Shown here: positions 1 to 11,547 of the stretch, in pieces
Layout of the letters: every line of letters starts with the position of its first letter
How positions within the stretch are numbered: position 1 is the first letter of the stretch
Source of the DNA: Leishmania martiniquensis
Lineage: Eukaryota > Euglenozoa > Kinetoplastea > Trypanosomatida > Trypanosomatidae
Assembly (NCBI RefSeq): GCF_017916325.1
Contig: NC_090154.1
Coordinates: forward strand, 127,001-191,000
DNA length: 64,000 bases
Direction of reading: 5' to 3'
The notes under the pieces: generated by a model
Database searches by the model: none
Told to the model about the DNA's origin: nothing
What the model saw: only the letters and a program-made list of their open reading frames with translations
Made by a program: the position numbers and the translations under genes

Positions 1-687
1 TGCAGCAGGCGAACCTGGCGCTGCTGCTACTGCTGCGGCTGTTCATCCCTTTTTCATATAATCGCAAGCCCAACAGGCGATCATGCCCGTGGGGCAGCGT
101 GGATAGAGGCGACGCCAATGACGACGGCGCGCTGTGGATGGAGGGGGGTGGCAGCGGCGAGGACGATCATAGGCTCGTCCGCGGCTTCTTACCTCTTTCC
201 CCTTTCTCTCTCTCTTCGCCTGTTCGCACGCATACGCCTGCCCTCAACAGACTTCCGCATGCTATGCCCCCTCCTGTCATCCCTCTCTCTGCTGAATCTC
301 TACCCTCCTCATCCAGCGTAACACGGTCGCTTTTCGTGCTTCTCACGAGAGCAGCAAAGGCATCCGCCTACCAATAGACCGTAGTGTAGCCCGACGGCCC
401 CCCTGTTCGCTGTCTGGAGAGCCCTCCTCCCTCCCTTTCGCCCAATAGAGATTGTGTCTGCAGCGACGCGCATACGAGACAACACCAACTCACAACGCCA
501 CGAGAAGGGCCCGCTCCCCCACACACACGAGGCACTCTCGTCTTGTTCTCTCTCGCTGTGACTCTGCATGGCCGACCAATTCTTTCTCGCGACGTGACAG
601 GGTCCAAAGCGGAAGGTCATCTCAGACTTGCTCTGCTTTCATTGCACAACACACAGACACACACACACACATTCTCGAGGAGACGAG
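1..687. other. Spacer upstream of the IFT80 gene
   Basis: No convincing gene is seen. The stretch holds (CTG)-type triplets near position 20-45, pyrimidine-rich UTR-like sequence, and a short (CA)n run at 649-670. Open frames here are short and low in complexity. It is probably the 3'UTR of a gene left of the window followed by the 5'UTR of the IFT80 gene. The AG at 655-656 is a possible spliced-leader acceptor, but the pyrimidine tract before it is weak. Confidence 0.5.
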
Positions 688-3042
688 ATGCGGCTCGACA
701 TCACGTCTGCAAAGGAGCGCCATAGCGAGGCGTGTACGACTGTCGCTGTCTCCCTAAACGGTGACATCATCAGCGGCAGCGACGACTTCACTGTTCGCCG
801 ATGGAACGCCAATGGGGAAGCGCTGGGGGTGGTGAAGGAGTTTAAAAGCTGCGTGACCTTCCTAACATGGGTGCCGACGGCAGTGCGCAGTGCGCGTCTG
901 GCCCGTGGCGCGGCTGCAGAGACGCGCGAGGGGCGTGACAATTGCCTTGTCGCGTGCGCCGATGGCAGCTTTTCCTTCCTGAACACGGCGAGCGGGCGCG
1001 TGGAGCGTACGATCGAGGCGCACGCGGGCAGCATTACGGCCGCTGTCTACGCCGCCGACGGCTCCTCCATCATTACGGCCGGCGAGGATGGGTGCGTGAA
1101 GGTATGGTCGCAAGCCGGCATCCCTCGCACAACTCTTGCCAACGCCGGTGGGTGCATCAACGCGCTCTGTTGGGGCACGAAGGCAACCGAGCTGGGCGGT
1201 GACTGTGTTCTGTATGCCGTGGGTAGCGACGTGGTGATCAAGCCTCTGAACCCCGCCATGAAAAAGCAAATCAAGTGGAAGGCGCACAACGGCGTAGTGC
1301 TCTGCGCCGACTGGTCGCGCATGAGCGGCATGATCGTGACGGGCGGCGAGGACGGGGTGTACAAGGTATGGGATCCATATGGCTGCAGCATCTTCGTTTC
1401 TGCCGCTGGAGAGCACCCCATCACGTCGGTGCGGTTTGCCGCTGATGGGGAGAGTTTCGCGGTCGGCTCCTTCATGAACGTGCGCGTGTGCGACAAGACC
1501 GGCTGGAGTCACTCGTACGAGCGCACCACCGAGGGCAGCGCCATGGCGCTGGACTGGATGCCAGATGGCACGCAAATGATCCTTGGCAACGGGACCGGGG
1601 CGCTCAGCATAGCGCAGATCGTTGACCGCAAGGTGAGTTGGGGGCCGTACACGGTGACACTCCTTGACAGCCGCCGACTCACCGTGCAGGACGTGGTCAA
1701 GGACACGGTGCAGGAAATCGAGCAGGCGGACAAGGTCATCAAGCTAGAGCTGGGCTGCGGCTACCTGGTCGTGTGCACGACAACGCAGTGCTGCTGCTAC
1801 CCCATGGACCGCTTGAACGCTCCCGTGCAATTCGATCTGCGCGACCCCGTCATCTCGATCCTCCTTGGGCCACACCAGTTTCTGCTAGCCGATTGCAATC
1901 AAGGGCCACAGGTGTACTCGTACGAGGGCCGCCAGATCAGTGTGCTGCGTCTCCAAGTCACGCTAAAGCCGGAGATCATGACGACAAACCTGCTCTCGCT
2001 CTCCCCAGACACGGTGGCGATGCGCGACCCAGCAGACGCCACTCGTATCCTCTTCTTTGACGTGAGCAGCGGCAAGCCCTTCGATGACGCCACGGTAGCA
2101 CACCACCTCGAGATCGTCTCGGTTCACCTCTCCCAGTCCGGCTCCCTGCACGACCGCAAAGTTGCGTTCATCGACCGCAACAATGACCTGTACTTGGGCC
2201 CGGTGCACACCAAGCTAGGCTTCCATAAGCTGTCGGCAATGACGACTAGCACAGCATGGCACGACACGCACGAAACCCTTGCCGCCATTGCCGACGGCCA
2301 CCTCGCAACGTGGTACTACCCCTCCACGGTCTTCACGGATCGTGACTTGCTGTCGCTCACCAAGGCCGTGCGCGAGGATGGCCATGCCGAGTTCACGAGA
2401 AACGACCGCATCACGCACTTCCACCACACCCGCGTCCTGGTACGCCGCGGCGGCGATGGTGCGTTACTGACGCTGCCCGTTTCGCCATACCCGGCGATGA
2501 TTTTTCAACTTGTCACGCTGAAGAACCATTGGGACGGCGCCACGCGACTCGCGCGTTTTTTGAAGGACCGGCTGCTGTGGGCGGTGCTGACAGCGCTCGC
2601 GCTGCGAGCCGGCGAGCTGAACGTGGCCGAGATCGGCTACGGTGCCCTCAGCGACCTGGCTAAGGTGCGGTACATCAACGAGATCAAGCGCATCCCGACG
2701 CCGGAGGCGCGGCAGGCCGAGCTCGCACTTTTTCAGCACCGCCCCGCTGAGGCAGAACGCATCTTGCTGCAGGCTGGTCTCATCTACCGCTGCATCGACA
2801 TGAACACGCGCCTGTTCAAGTGGGAGCGGGCGCTGGAGGTTGCCAAGGAGCGCAAGACGCATGTGGACACGGTTCTTGGCCGCAGGGAGCGCTACTTGCG
2901 GGAGGTTTCTCAGGTGGAAACACTCGCCGCGTTCAAGGACCTGTCCGGCAAGGTGAAGATCGACTGGTCGGTGATTGAGGAGAAGATCAAGCAGGAGGCG
3001 GTCAAGGAGGCGGAGCGGCCCAATGCAAGGCCGTACGCGTAG
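688..3042 (+). CDS. IFT80: Intraflagellar transport protein 80 (IFT80) homologue
   Basis: Predicted 784-residue WD40 protein, close to the roughly 777 residues of animal IFT80. The N-terminal half has repeated WD40 signatures, such as GSDDFTVRRW near residue 30, GEDGCVKVW and GGEDGVYKVWDPYG, which build a first beta-propeller to about residue 300. A second, more divergent propeller runs to about 560. The C-terminal 200 residues are helical, including the W-x-R-A-L-E-V-A-K type motif typical of IFT repeat proteins. IFT80 is a subunit of the IFT-B complex that carries cargo along the flagellum. The start is the first ATG in frame; the upstream extension lacks an ATG. The length and the order of two propellers plus a helical tail make IFT80 much more likely than other WD40 IFT proteins, which are far longer. 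Assignment is by recognition of family features, not by a search. Confidence 0.85.
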   Translation: MRLDITSAKERHSEACTTVAVSLNGDIISGSDDFTVRRWNANGEALGVVKEFKSCVTFLTWVPTAVRSARLARGAAAETREGRDNCLVACADGSFSFLNTASGRVERTIEAHAGSITAAVYAADGSSIITAGEDGCVKVWSQAGIPRTTLANAGGCINALCWGTKATELGGDCVLYAVGSDVVIKPLNPAMKKQIKWKAHNGVVLCADWSRMSGMIVTGGEDGVYKVWDPYGCSIFVSAAGEHPITSVRFAADGESFAVGSFMNVRVCDKTGWSHSYERTTEGSAMALDWMPDGTQMILGNGTGALSIAQIVDRKVSWGPYTVTLLDSRRLTVQDVVKDTVQEIEQADKVIKLELGCGYLVVCTTTQCCCYPMDRLNAPVQFDLRDPVISILLGPHQFLLADCNQGPQVYSYEGRQISVLRLQVTLKPEIMTTNLLSLSPDTVAMRDPADATRILFFDVSSGKPFDDATVAHHLEIVSVHLSQSGSLHDRKVAFIDRNNDLYLGPVHTKLGFHKLSAMTTSTAWHDTHETLAAIADGHLATWYYPSTVFTDRDLLSLTKAVREDGHAEFTRNDRITHFHHTRVLVRRGGDGALLTLPVSPYPAMIFQLVTLKNHWDGATRLARFLKDRLLWAVLTALALRAGELNVAEIGYGALSDLAKVRYINEIKRIPTPEARQAELALFQHRPAEAERILLQAGLIYRCIDMNTRLFKWERALEVAKERKTHVDTVLGRRERYLREVSQVETLAAFKDLSGKVKIDWSVIEEKIKQEAVKEAERPNARPYA

Positions 3043-4443
3043 AATGTCGCCGCGCTATCGCTGTCACGCGCCTACCGTGCGAAGTGCGCTGCTCATGGCG
3101 TCGGTGCAGGTGGCACTACCGTTGCCAGTGGTTGCACCTTGGTTGCTTTGGCGCAATGTTTACCGCTGGCGGCCCCCCGCACAGGCGCACTCGCGCACCG
3201 CCGAAAAAAAAGGCACTCTTTCCTCTTTTATCTTTGCGGTTTCGCGTATCTCTGCTGTACACGTGTTTGCGGTAGACAGCCCGGCCGTGCGGTGGCGACT
3301 GAGCGCCAGAACCAGTGGAGCTTCTCGTCTCCACCGACAATGTGGAGGCGCGCTTATGTGGCTGGTCGCATGAGCGCGTGTGCGGCCTGCCTCGTTCCCT
3401 CCCCCCTTCTCTTCTTTGCGCGTGTGTGTTCGCGTGGTGCATGAGCGATTCCAATGTATCCTAGCGCGCCCATACCACCGCTGACAGGTACGTGCGCGTG
3501 TGTTTCTCTCGTCCTCCTTTTTCGTGTGTGTTCGCTTGCGTTCGGGAGGGTGCGCATGGGTGTAAATGTCCCTGTGGCATGTGTGATCTGTGTGGCAGAC
3601 GTGTGCGCATACCCATTTTATGTTCAAGATGGAAGTGGGGCACGCGCGTACAAGCAGGAAAGAGCACCGACGCCGAACTCAGCCTGGTACGTCTGCAAAC
3701 GTAGGTGTGCCTGTGTGTGTGTGAAGGCGGGGGAGAAAGAGGTCTTCTGAAACGGAGGGGAGCAGCGGGCGCACGGAAGGTGGCGAGTGCCCTCTCTTCT
3801 TCTCCGCTTACCTGAAAGGGAAGCGAAGGATGATGGACATGGGATGAATGCGTGTCGCTACCGTTGCGCTTCACTGCACCCATCGCTCTCGTGTTGATGC
3901 TACCTGCGCGTCTTGGCAGCTGCCACGCCTGCGTTGCTTTGCGGCCCAGTCTCTTCCTCCCTGCTCTCCTGCACGGGCTCCTAGTCAGCTTTCTCCTTGG
4001 AAAAAAATCAACGCCTGCTCTCTGAACCCTGACTTCCATGTCGGACGTTTGCCCTGCCTACGCGCGTGTGCTCACACGTCTGCATTCTCGCGCACACTCT
4101 CTACGACTGCACATGAATCGGTACACGCATACACATGCACCTAGATGCCTCAGAGACAAGCTGAGGCGTCGGCTCCTTCAGAGCGCTCCGCGCTGCCTTT
4201 GCCTTCGAGGACGCGCCATCATCAACGGCCCTTATTTCTCATCTTCCCCAAACCAACGCCCTCCTTTCATCCGCTGCACCCTCCACCCCGCGACCACACC
4301 GGCCCATCCGCAACAGAAATCGACAGCGCTACGGGTCCGCACCCAAGTCCACCGCCTCCGCCACAACTCGTGCGCTGCGATTGACACACACCGGCACTGT
4401 CGCAAACAAAAGGGAAAAGGCCACCGACCACGCCCCCCTCGCA
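3043..4443. other. Intergenic spacer, IFT80 to EF-hand gene
   Basis: UTR-like sequence rich in pyrimidines and in TG/CG repeats, for example 3480-3560 and 3700-3722. No frame with coding character is seen. It should contain the IFT80 3'UTR and poly(A) site and the next gene's trans-splice signals near 4229-4316. Confidence 0.5.
4229..4316 (+). promoter_or_regulatory. Predicted spliced-leader acceptor for the EF-hand gene
   Basis: A C/T-rich stretch is followed by CAACAG, whose AG lies at 4315-4316, about 128 bases before the ATG at 4444. This matches the polypyrimidine-then-AG rule for trypanosomatid trans-splicing. The site is predicted, not mapped. Confidence 0.45.
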
Positions 4444-5835
4444 ATGATCGGCGGGGAGTACAAAAAAGAGCGGTTCAGCGAGCGCCTGACCATGGCGCAG
4501 AACCAGCCGAGGAACCGCGGCTACCTGCCTGGGACGCATCTCAAGACAGGCGGCTATGGCACGGGTACGCTCATGGGCAACTGGAGTGAGGAGCGCTTCG
4601 ACGCCGGGTACTACGACGCCAAGGCAGTCGTTACGTGTGGTCTCCACCCGCCGTGTAGCACCACGTACCGCGACATGGTGCAGAATGTCACCCCTCCGAC
4701 CGGCTTCGCTGCCGCGGCGTCTGGCGCTCGCAGCGACAGCTACACGACCAGCAGTCGCACCTCCGCCCCTTCCCCCTGTGATCGCAATCAGTTTTCGCAG
4801 CTGACTTTCATGGCCATCGAGGACCATACGGAGAGCGCATACCCAGCTCATCAGCCACACCTCGACCCTGCATGGCAGACGACCCTCCAGAGCACCCATC
4901 ACAGCACCTTCCAGTCCTCCTACATCCACCCCGACGTGCGGAGGCAGGAGGTGAAGGCTTACGTGCCGCCGGTGATGGGCGGCACGCCGTCGTCGCAGGC
5001 CACCGGCGTGCTGTTGCGCCTTCGCCGGCAGCTCGAGCTCGCACAGGAGTCGCCGGGCGGTTCTGCCGGTACGGGCACAGCCGTTACCGCCTTCCCGGGC
5101 AACGTAATCCGCTCCGTCCGCAGGGCGTTGGCTGAAAACTGCAATGACCCCAACGGCAACGTCAACGCGGAAGAGCTGCAGGCGGGCTTCGCCGCTGCCG
5201 GTGTCACCGCAGTCCCGGCCGAGTGCGTAGCGCTGTTGCGCTACTTTGACAAGGAGGGCCATCAAACGGCACCGTACGTGGCGATTGTCAATGCTGTCCG
5301 AGGAGAGATGAACAGCCGCCGCGCCGACCTTGTCGAGAGCGTATACGTGCTCCTGCGCTCTCTCAGCCCCGACGGCGTTATCCGCCTTGATCGGCTTGTG
5401 GAGTGGGTCGACGTGCAGCAGCTGCCGGCAGTGCGGTCGGGATCCGTGAGCGCAGATGCGGCGCGTGCCGCCTTCGCCGTTCAGTGGGATGCCCGCACCC
5501 CAACTGCGCACATCACGCCGGAGCGCTTCACTGACTTCTTCGCAGACGCGTCCTTCGAGATTCCCTTAGACAACACCTTTGAGGCGACACTGCGCAACAT
5601 ATGTCACATGAGCGGCGGGCGCGGCACCTGTGCGAACACGTCCTGCCGGCGAGTGGAAGTGGTGCACACGAACGGGCGAGTGACTAAGGAGGAAATCAAG
5701 AACGACCTCCTCCTAAAGGACCGCGGCGATGCAACTGCCTTGGAGGCGTTGATGCGGAAAAACTTGGCGAGGCAGGGCATCAAAGATGTCAAGTCTGTTC
5801 GTATCCTGTCACCAGTGGGAGACATCGGAGGCTGA
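4444..5835 (+). CDS. Calcyphosine-like EF-hand protein, probably axonemal
   Basis: Predicted 463 residues, starting at the first ATG in frame. The N-terminal 100 residues hold a G-N-W-S-E-E-R-F motif near residue 45, similar to short motifs of ciliary doublet-microtubule proteins. Degenerate EF-hand units follow. The clearest is around residues 233-262 (N-D-P-N-G-N-V-N-A-E-E-L), with further helix-loop-helix units to about 375. The tail from about 384 has S-G-G-R-G, then C-A-N-T-S-C-R-R-V and an E-I-K-N-D-L motif, which I associate with calcyphosine-like (CAPSL-type) flagellar proteins. Inference: a calcium-responsive or structural axoneme protein. Several EF loops lack full sets of acidic ligands, so calcium binding may be weak or lost. 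It lies next to the flagellar IFT80 gene. The EF-hand family is fairly sure; the exact orthologue is not. Confidence 0.6.
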   Translation: MIGGEYKKERFSERLTMAQNQPRNRGYLPGTHLKTGGYGTGTLMGNWSEERFDAGYYDAKAVVTCGLHPPCSTTYRDMVQNVTPPTGFAAAASGARSDSYTTSSRTSAPSPCDRNQFSQLTFMAIEDHTESAYPAHQPHLDPAWQTTLQSTHHSTFQSSYIHPDVRRQEVKAYVPPVMGGTPSSQATGVLLRLRRQLELAQESPGGSAGTGTAVTAFPGNVIRSVRRALAENCNDPNGNVNAEELQAGFAAAGVTAVPAECVALLRYFDKEGHQTAPYVAIVNAVRGEMNSRRADLVESVYVLLRSLSPDGVIRLDRLVEWVDVQQLPAVRSGSVSADAARAAFAVQWDARTPTAHITPERFTDFFADASFEIPLDNTFEATLRNICHMSGGRGTCANTSCRRVEVVHTNGRVTKEEIKNDLLLKDRGDATALEALMRKNLARQGIKDVKSVRILSPVGDIGG

Positions 5836-7826
5836 TGAGGCAGACAGAAGAGAGCTGCGCGTCCTACGGTGGACAACACACTGTTCAAAGTGGTGTGGTA
5901 CTCCCCTCTTCTCTCTGCGCACGGTTCATCGACCGCGTTCCTATGCTCTCTGCACGAGGTGACGGTTTTTTAAGAGGGCGTGCCGCCACATGTACACTAT
6001 TTCATAGCTGGCGCTGCTGCTGCTGCTGCCAGAACGGTGGCCGCAAGTCATGTTGCGTGAGCGTCACGGGAGCAGCAAACAGCGGAAGGGAGTCGACGAA
6101 ACTAAGAGGTGCAGAGAGAGGCGGAGAGAGAGGGCAACGGACATTCGGAAGGGGGTGATGGAAAGAGGTAAGGATGTACCTGAAGCGCCACACAAACACA
6201 CGCTCACTCACACGTGTATATGTGTGTAATGCTCGCTGACGGCTTTGCTGCACCTTTTCTTTTTTCCCCATTCGTCTTCAGCTTCGGTGTCGCCATCGAT
6301 CCGTGAGCAGCGAGGAGAGGATGGACGAACCGCGCGACGTGGAGGCAGTGCAGAAAGAAGAAAATGTGACGGCAATAGCATCGCCTGCGGCGTCCTACCA
6401 CTTTTCCGTCTCGATGCACAGAGGGTGACTGTGATCCGCCAAGGACGAAAACGCTCCAGTGGATCTGTGGATATGCGCTGAGTAGGGGCAGAGGCATTGG
6501 GGCGAAGGGACCTGCTTCAGCGAGCGTCGCGCATAGAACAGAGGCACGGCAACGCGTCATGTGATCGACAGTCCGTCACCGCTTGCGAGGCGCAACAGCC
6601 AGTTGTGCCGAGGGGGGAATGCGCATGCATACGGATCGCTGGGAGCTGGCCTGTGTGGTAGAGCGCACATGCGGACGTTAAAAGGAACCCCCTGCGCCTC
6701 ACGCATCACCGCTGTCCTGCCAACCTCTCCGCCCCCGCCCCCCTCCCCCACATACACCTTTCACTCCTTCCTCTCCCGTACATCACCTCTCACAGACGGA
6801 GCGCGTCTGATGCGTGTTGCACCGCTAACAGCGAGTGACACGTTTTTTTTTCAAATATACTTCCCAGCTGTGTGTTCGGTGGCACTGCAGCCGTATCTTC
6901 GCTGCCGCTACTCTGCCCTCCCTTCTCATCCGGCTTCCGAGAAGCAGGCTGCTTCAGAATAACACAGAGGGGCCTCCTCGGACCCTTCAGGCACTTCGCA
7001 AAGGTACTGTGAAGCCTCACGCGCACATTTTTTCTCTCACCCTCCTCTGCTCCTTCGCTTTGTGCACACCCCCGTTACGCGCGCTCACCTTGCGAACGTG
7101 TTCGCTGGGTTGTTGTCTCGCCACCTTTGTCGAAGTGAAGGAACCCCTGCTTGCCCCTCTCCCTCGTGTGGTGCTCTTGCTTGGGAGCCAGGAACGATCT
7201 TCGGGCAAAACATGTGCTATCACCCCGGCGTGCGCTGTGTTACACCCACGCACGCACAGCAATACGGGCCGCCTCTTTCATGTACTGGCGCGAAGAGTCT
7301 CCGCCGCAGCTTGTCGAACACAATTTTTTTTCTTTTTTTTGTTTTTTTTTGTGGCTCTTATCGTGTGCTGTGCTCCATCGCCGGCGCCAACACAGACTTC
7401 AAACGCTTTGTCTGTCGAATGGGAAGAAGCGAAAAGCGGAAAGCACTGCGGGGCGATGGGGGGGAGGAGGGCGGCAGAGAGAAAGAGAGCGAGACGTGGA
7501 AGCAGCCGCGACACAGAAGACATGCGTACACATGAGCGCAGGTGGGGGGGTCTGCCGCCCCCTCAGCGAAAGCACATCCCATTGTCCTCTTCCTTGCCTC
7601 CCCTCCTCCCCTCTCTTCCCCTTAGTTTGTGTATGACGTTGACGGTATAGTGCCGCCGCCACGCTGCTACCCGCCTCCCTCCTGCCCCCCTGCATTTACT
7701 CTCCTCTGCTCTCGTCCCCTCCCGGAGTAAGAAACAGAAAACGGGACGCGCCACGCTAAAGATCGAATCTCAACACAGAAGGGGACTAAAAAAAGGGACA
7801 CGGAAAAGAAGAAAAGCACAGAGACG
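5836..7826. other. Intergenic spacer, EF-hand gene to lipoate synthase
   Basis: No gene recognised. It includes a (CTG)5 run near 6013-6029, a mixed non-repetitive block at 6290-6700, long T runs at 7324-7350, and purine-rich then pyrimidine-rich blocks up to 7727. Open frames of up to 271 codons in 6835-7650 are low-complexity UTR sequence. Confidence 0.5.
7671..7727 (+). promoter_or_regulatory. Predicted spliced-leader acceptor for lipoate synthase
   Basis: A nearly continuous C/T tract is followed by the first AG at 7726-7727, about 100 bases upstream of the ATG at 7827. The AG-free stretch between tract and AG supports this choice. Confidence 0.55.
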
Positions 7827-9086
7827 ATGCTGCGCCGCTGCACTGCTCTGCTGTGCATCACGACGGTAACGCGCAGTGCCTCGCCGGCTGCGGCTGCGGT
7901 CGCCGCGGCATCAGCCGCAGCTTCCTCGAATGCGACGCGCAGCCTCATGGCAGATGTCGACAAAGGAGACCCGCAATATAAGCAGATTTTCTTGGAGCGC
8001 TTCCGCGGGAAGCTGCAGTCGGACAAGACAGGCATGAACGACTTGGAAAGCTTTGTTGAGCTGCCCGGCGGCATCGCGCCGTCGGCTGCGTCCATTGGAC
8101 CAATCAAGCGAGGCAGCGAGCCGCTCCCGCCGTGGCTGAAGCTTAAGGTGCCGAAAGGCATGACACACCTCCCACGATTCAACCGCATCCGCCGCAGCAT
8201 GCGGGAAAAGAAGCTTTCCACGGTGTGCGAGGAGGCTAAGTGCCCCAATATTGGGGAGTGCTGGGGCGGCAGCGAAGACGAGGGGACGGCGACGGCCACC
8301 ATTATGGTGATGGGCTCGCACTGCACCCGTGGGTGCCGGTTCTGCTCGGTGCTGACGAGTCGTCACCCGCCTCCGCTGGACCCAAAGGAGCCGGAGAAGG
8401 TTGCTGCTGCCGTGCAGGAGATGGGCGTGGACTACATCGTGATGACGATGGTCGATCGCGACGACTTGCCCGACGGCGGTGCCTCGCACGTCAGCCGCTG
8501 CGTTCACGCCATTAAGGAGAAAAATCCGGAGTTGATGCTGGAGGCCCTCGTCGGCGACTTCCACGGTGACCTGAGGCTGGTCGAGCAGTTGGCGGCTACC
8601 CCGCTGAGCGTTTATGCGCACAACATCGAGTGCGTGGAGCGCATTACGCCGCGCGTGCGTGACCGGCGAGCTTCTTACAAGCAGTCGCTGCAAACGCTCG
8701 AGCACGTCTCGAAGTGTACGAAGGGTGCGATGCTCACGAAGAGCAGCATCATGCTTGGCCTAGGCGAGGAAGAAGAGGAGGTGCGGCAGACGCTGCGTGA
8801 TCTGCGCACGGCTGGTGTGTCGGCGGTGACCCTTGGCCAGTACCTGCAGCCCTCACGCACGCGCCTGAAGGTGTCCCGCTACGCCCACCCAAAGGAGTTC
8901 GAGATGTGGGAGAAGGAGGCGCTGGACATGGGCTTCCTCTACTGCGCGTCGGGTCCGTTGGTACGCAGCTCCTACAGAGCTGGCGAGTATTACATGAAGA
9001 ACATTCTGAAGCAGCGGAAGGGCGCCGGGGATGCGGCATCTTCGGCTGCCTCCACTGCTGCCAATGCTGTTACTGCTAGTGCATGA
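7827..9086 (+). CDS. LIAS: Lipoate synthase, mitochondrial radical-SAM enzyme
   Basis: Predicted 419 residues. Lipoyl synthase inserts two sulfur atoms into octanoyl groups on mitochondrial lipoyl-domain proteins such as the H protein and 2-oxoacid dehydrogenase E2 subunits. Every family hallmark is visible. The auxiliary cluster motif is C134, C139 and C145 (C-x4-C-x5-C, in [12 protein letters not shown]). The radical-SAM motif is C166, C170 and C173 (C-x3-C-x2-C). The C-terminal R-S-S-Y motif starts at R380. The first 35 residues are rich in Arg, Ala and Ser and lack acidic residues, as expected for a mitochondrial presequence. A C-terminal Ala/Ser tail of about 20 residues extends past the conserved core. 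The start is the only ATG that includes the presequence. Identification is very secure. Confidence 0.97.
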   Translation: MLRRCTALLCITTVTRSASPAAAAVAAASAAASSNATRSLMADVDKGDPQYKQIFLERFRGKLQSDKTGMNDLESFVELPGGIAPSAASIGPIKRGSEPLPPWLKLKVPKGMTHLPRFNRIRRSMREKKLSTVCEEAKCPNIGECWGGSEDEGTATATIMVMGSHCTRGCRFCSVLTSRHPPPLDPKEPEKVAAAVQEMGVDYIVMTMVDRDDLPDGGASHVSRCVHAIKEKNPELMLEALVGDFHGDLRLVEQLAATPLSVYAHNIECVERITPRVRDRRASYKQSLQTLEHVSKCTKGAMLTKSSIMLGLGEEEEEVRQTLRDLRTAGVSAVTLGQYLQPSRTRLKVSRYAHPKEFEMWEKEALDMGFLYCASGPLVRSSYRAGEYYMKNILKQRKGAGDAASSAASTAANAVTASA

Positions 9087-10572
9087 AGATACGCACATTC
9101 GACATCCATGTCTGCATGACAAACTGGACCGAGGGACGCCGTAGGTCGCCTTCTCGGTGGATTGGGGTTGGGCTTGGTCGAGGACGGCGCGGAGTGCCTG
9201 GCTGGGGGCTCGAGGCCTCTGATATTCTGTCACCCCTCTCCCACTCCCGGCAGGGGCGGGCAAGTCTGCTCTGACTTTGTTCCTCTGCTCCGTGTGAGGT
9301 GCGTCGGCGTCACTCCGCCCACCCTCCTTGTGGATGGTGCGTGTCGCAGTTTCCTTTTCTCCACCTTTGCTATTACCACGCTGCATCTCCTTCAGCGCTT
9401 CTGTTTGCCCATGCGCCGTCGCGCATCGCATCGAAGCACTCACGCAGCGGCAATGAGGCAAACGCGAGAGGGGTAAGAGAGAGGGAGGAGACGGAGAAAA
9501 CGTTGCATGACGCCTCCCACCAACCATCGTGGTGAGTGGAAGGGAGCAGGAGGGGGAGGGAGGTGGATATCTCATGAGTGCTATTGTCGTTCTTGTGTGT
9601 GCGTGCCTGCAGCGAGACGGCTGATCAAGTGCTCCGTCGAGGCTATGAATGACGATGGGGAGACACCTCCTCTTATGTCGAATCAGCAGCGACGGCAATG
9701 GTGTGTGTGTGTGTGTGTGTCTATGTCTAGCCACACAGCTGCATGCGTGTTTTCACCCGTTTTTTCCATTTGGAACATCGTCGGAGCGGCTGACCTGTGC
9801 TGCGAGAATTCGCTCTTAAACTTCACGGAAGCCTCTCCGTCTCTCCCGGTAGACTGGCAGGGGGGAGTCGCATGGGGCGGCGTCCCTGCTCAACTGTTCA
9901 CCAGAATTGCGGTAGCGCACCCCCTGTCCCGCTCGCTCTCCCGTGACAAACGCATTTCGCCACCTTCTACATCCGCCGCCCTCGCGTTCTCCCCCACGTT
10001 CTCCAAACGCCATTACTTCATCTTCGCTTGCGTGCCACCTCCCCGCAAACATAATGCGCGCGCGTGCATAATGGCGGACCGCCTTCTCGCCCACTCTCTT
10101 CCGGGTCGCCCCGGGCCCCCTTCTTTGTAGCACCCTTGGGGAAAGAGCAGTGAGCAGCGCCCGAGTGCGCGTCTCCCCCTCCCTTCCTCGTTGCTGTCTG
10201 CGCATTTCGTAGCGCACATCTTTCTCTCAGTGCACTGCCCGCTCTCTCCCCCGCCGTCGCCGCCGCCGCAGGAGCTCACCTATCGCACCGCAGGCGGCTA
10301 ACTGGGACGAGGACGGCAGCACAAAGCCGACACGCACACACCTCGGAGTCTGTTCTCCCCTTGTCATCTCTGCCGGTGTACACGGCGACCGTCTTGCCTT
10401 CTCTTGCCTTTCCCCCCCTCCCCTTCGGTCTTCCGCGTTTGTCAGACGCAGCAGAGACGACGACAAGGCGAAGAGAAAAAAGGGCAGACAGGACAGCTCT
10501 CTCTCTCACACACACACCCTGACACGCGCACGTGCGCGCGTCGGCACCAAAAGAACGCACTGCGTATACACG

Positions 10573-10627
10573 TACGTACATATACGCACATGTATATATA
10601 TGTATATACATATTTCTATATATAATT
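10573..10627. repeat. TA/TACA-rich microsatellite
   Basis: Alternating TA, GTA and CATA units make a short AT-rich island in otherwise GC-rich sequence. It is a typical trypanosomatid intergenic simple repeat. Confidence 0.7.
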
Positions 10628-11238
10628 GCTTTGCTGACAGATCGACGTCCTTCCCGGCTTTGTTTCCTTCCTCTCGTCTTGACATCTGCCCCGCCTCTCC
10701 TCCCCACCCACTCTCGCTTTTTTTCTTCCTTTTGGAGGTGCACGCGCGCTCTCAACGCTTTTACTTCGATCGCTTCCATATTGCGCGTCATTGTTGCGGT
10801 GGCTGCTGCTGACGGTTACTTCCTTGTATGGTTGGAACAACAACAACAGCAACAGCCGAAGACGAAAAAAGAAAAACGACAGAAAAGCGCAGCGGCCTTT
10901 TTCCTCATTTTTCCTGTCTTTCTGTTGAGCGCGGGTGAGGACGCCGATTACTCTTTACTTTTGCTTTTCTGTTTCCGGCCTTATTCTTTAGCTTTGCTAC
11001 GGTGCGGCCGCCTGTGTTTCTGTGCGCAGGTAAGTGTGCGTGTCTCTCCTCGCTCGGCTTATCTTCTCATTTTTTTCTTTGCTTAGCTGCGTGTGCGTGT
11101 TCGACGTTGTGGTTCCCGTCAACAGAAAGACGCTTGCGGGTGTGTGTGCAAAGAGAGAGGGAAAGGCCCCCATCCCCCTCTGTTCTTCCACACCCCTCGC
11201 TTCGCGCTTCTCCTTTGCTCCTCCTCGCCCCCTCCTCT

Positions 11239-11254
11239 CCCCCCCCCCCCCCCC
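11239..11254. repeat. C16 homopolymer
   Basis: Sixteen consecutive C residues lie within a longer C/T-rich tract. The count may be affected by assembly or sequencing error. Confidence 0.7.
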
Positions 11255-11462
11255 GACATTGCTTTGACGCGATTTATTTGAGTGATTGCATGTGCGGACG
11301 TGCTGGCCGACCAGAGAGAGAAATTATAAAGGAGCCGCTCAGAGGCTGACAAACCCTCGCATCATCAGCTCACGAGCTCCGTCCCCACTGCGTCGCTGCC
11401 CTTCACGCATCCCTCATCGCCACGCCGCCTCACCAAAACCGCAAGCACCTCTACCGCATCGA

Positions 11463-11524
11463 TCTTTTTACCGTCTTTTTTGTTTGTCCATTGTGTCCGC
11501 ACTCCCCCGTGTGTAATGGCTCAG
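11463..11524 (+). promoter_or_regulatory. Predicted spliced-leader acceptor for the kinase gene
   Basis: A T-rich/C-rich tract is followed by AG at 11523-11524, about 90 bases upstream of the ATG at 11614. The (TA)n run at 11530-11547 would then fall inside the 5'UTR. Confidence 0.45.
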
Positions 11525-11529
11525 CATAC

Positions 11530-11547
11530 TTATATATATATATATAT
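11530..11547. repeat. (TA)n microsatellite in the kinase 5'UTR
   Basis: About nine TA units lie between the predicted splice acceptor and the start codon. Confidence 0.7.

Noticed and set aside
4267..5511. 414-codon open frame on the minus strand
   Set aside because: It lies antisense to the EF-hand gene and reads His/Arg/Gly-rich sequence without any domain. It is explained by the GC-rich third positions of the sense gene.
6835..7650. 271-codon plus-strand frame before lipoate synthase
   Set aside because: The translation includes long runs from poly(T) and poly(C/T), shows no domain, and lies upstream of the predicted splice acceptor.
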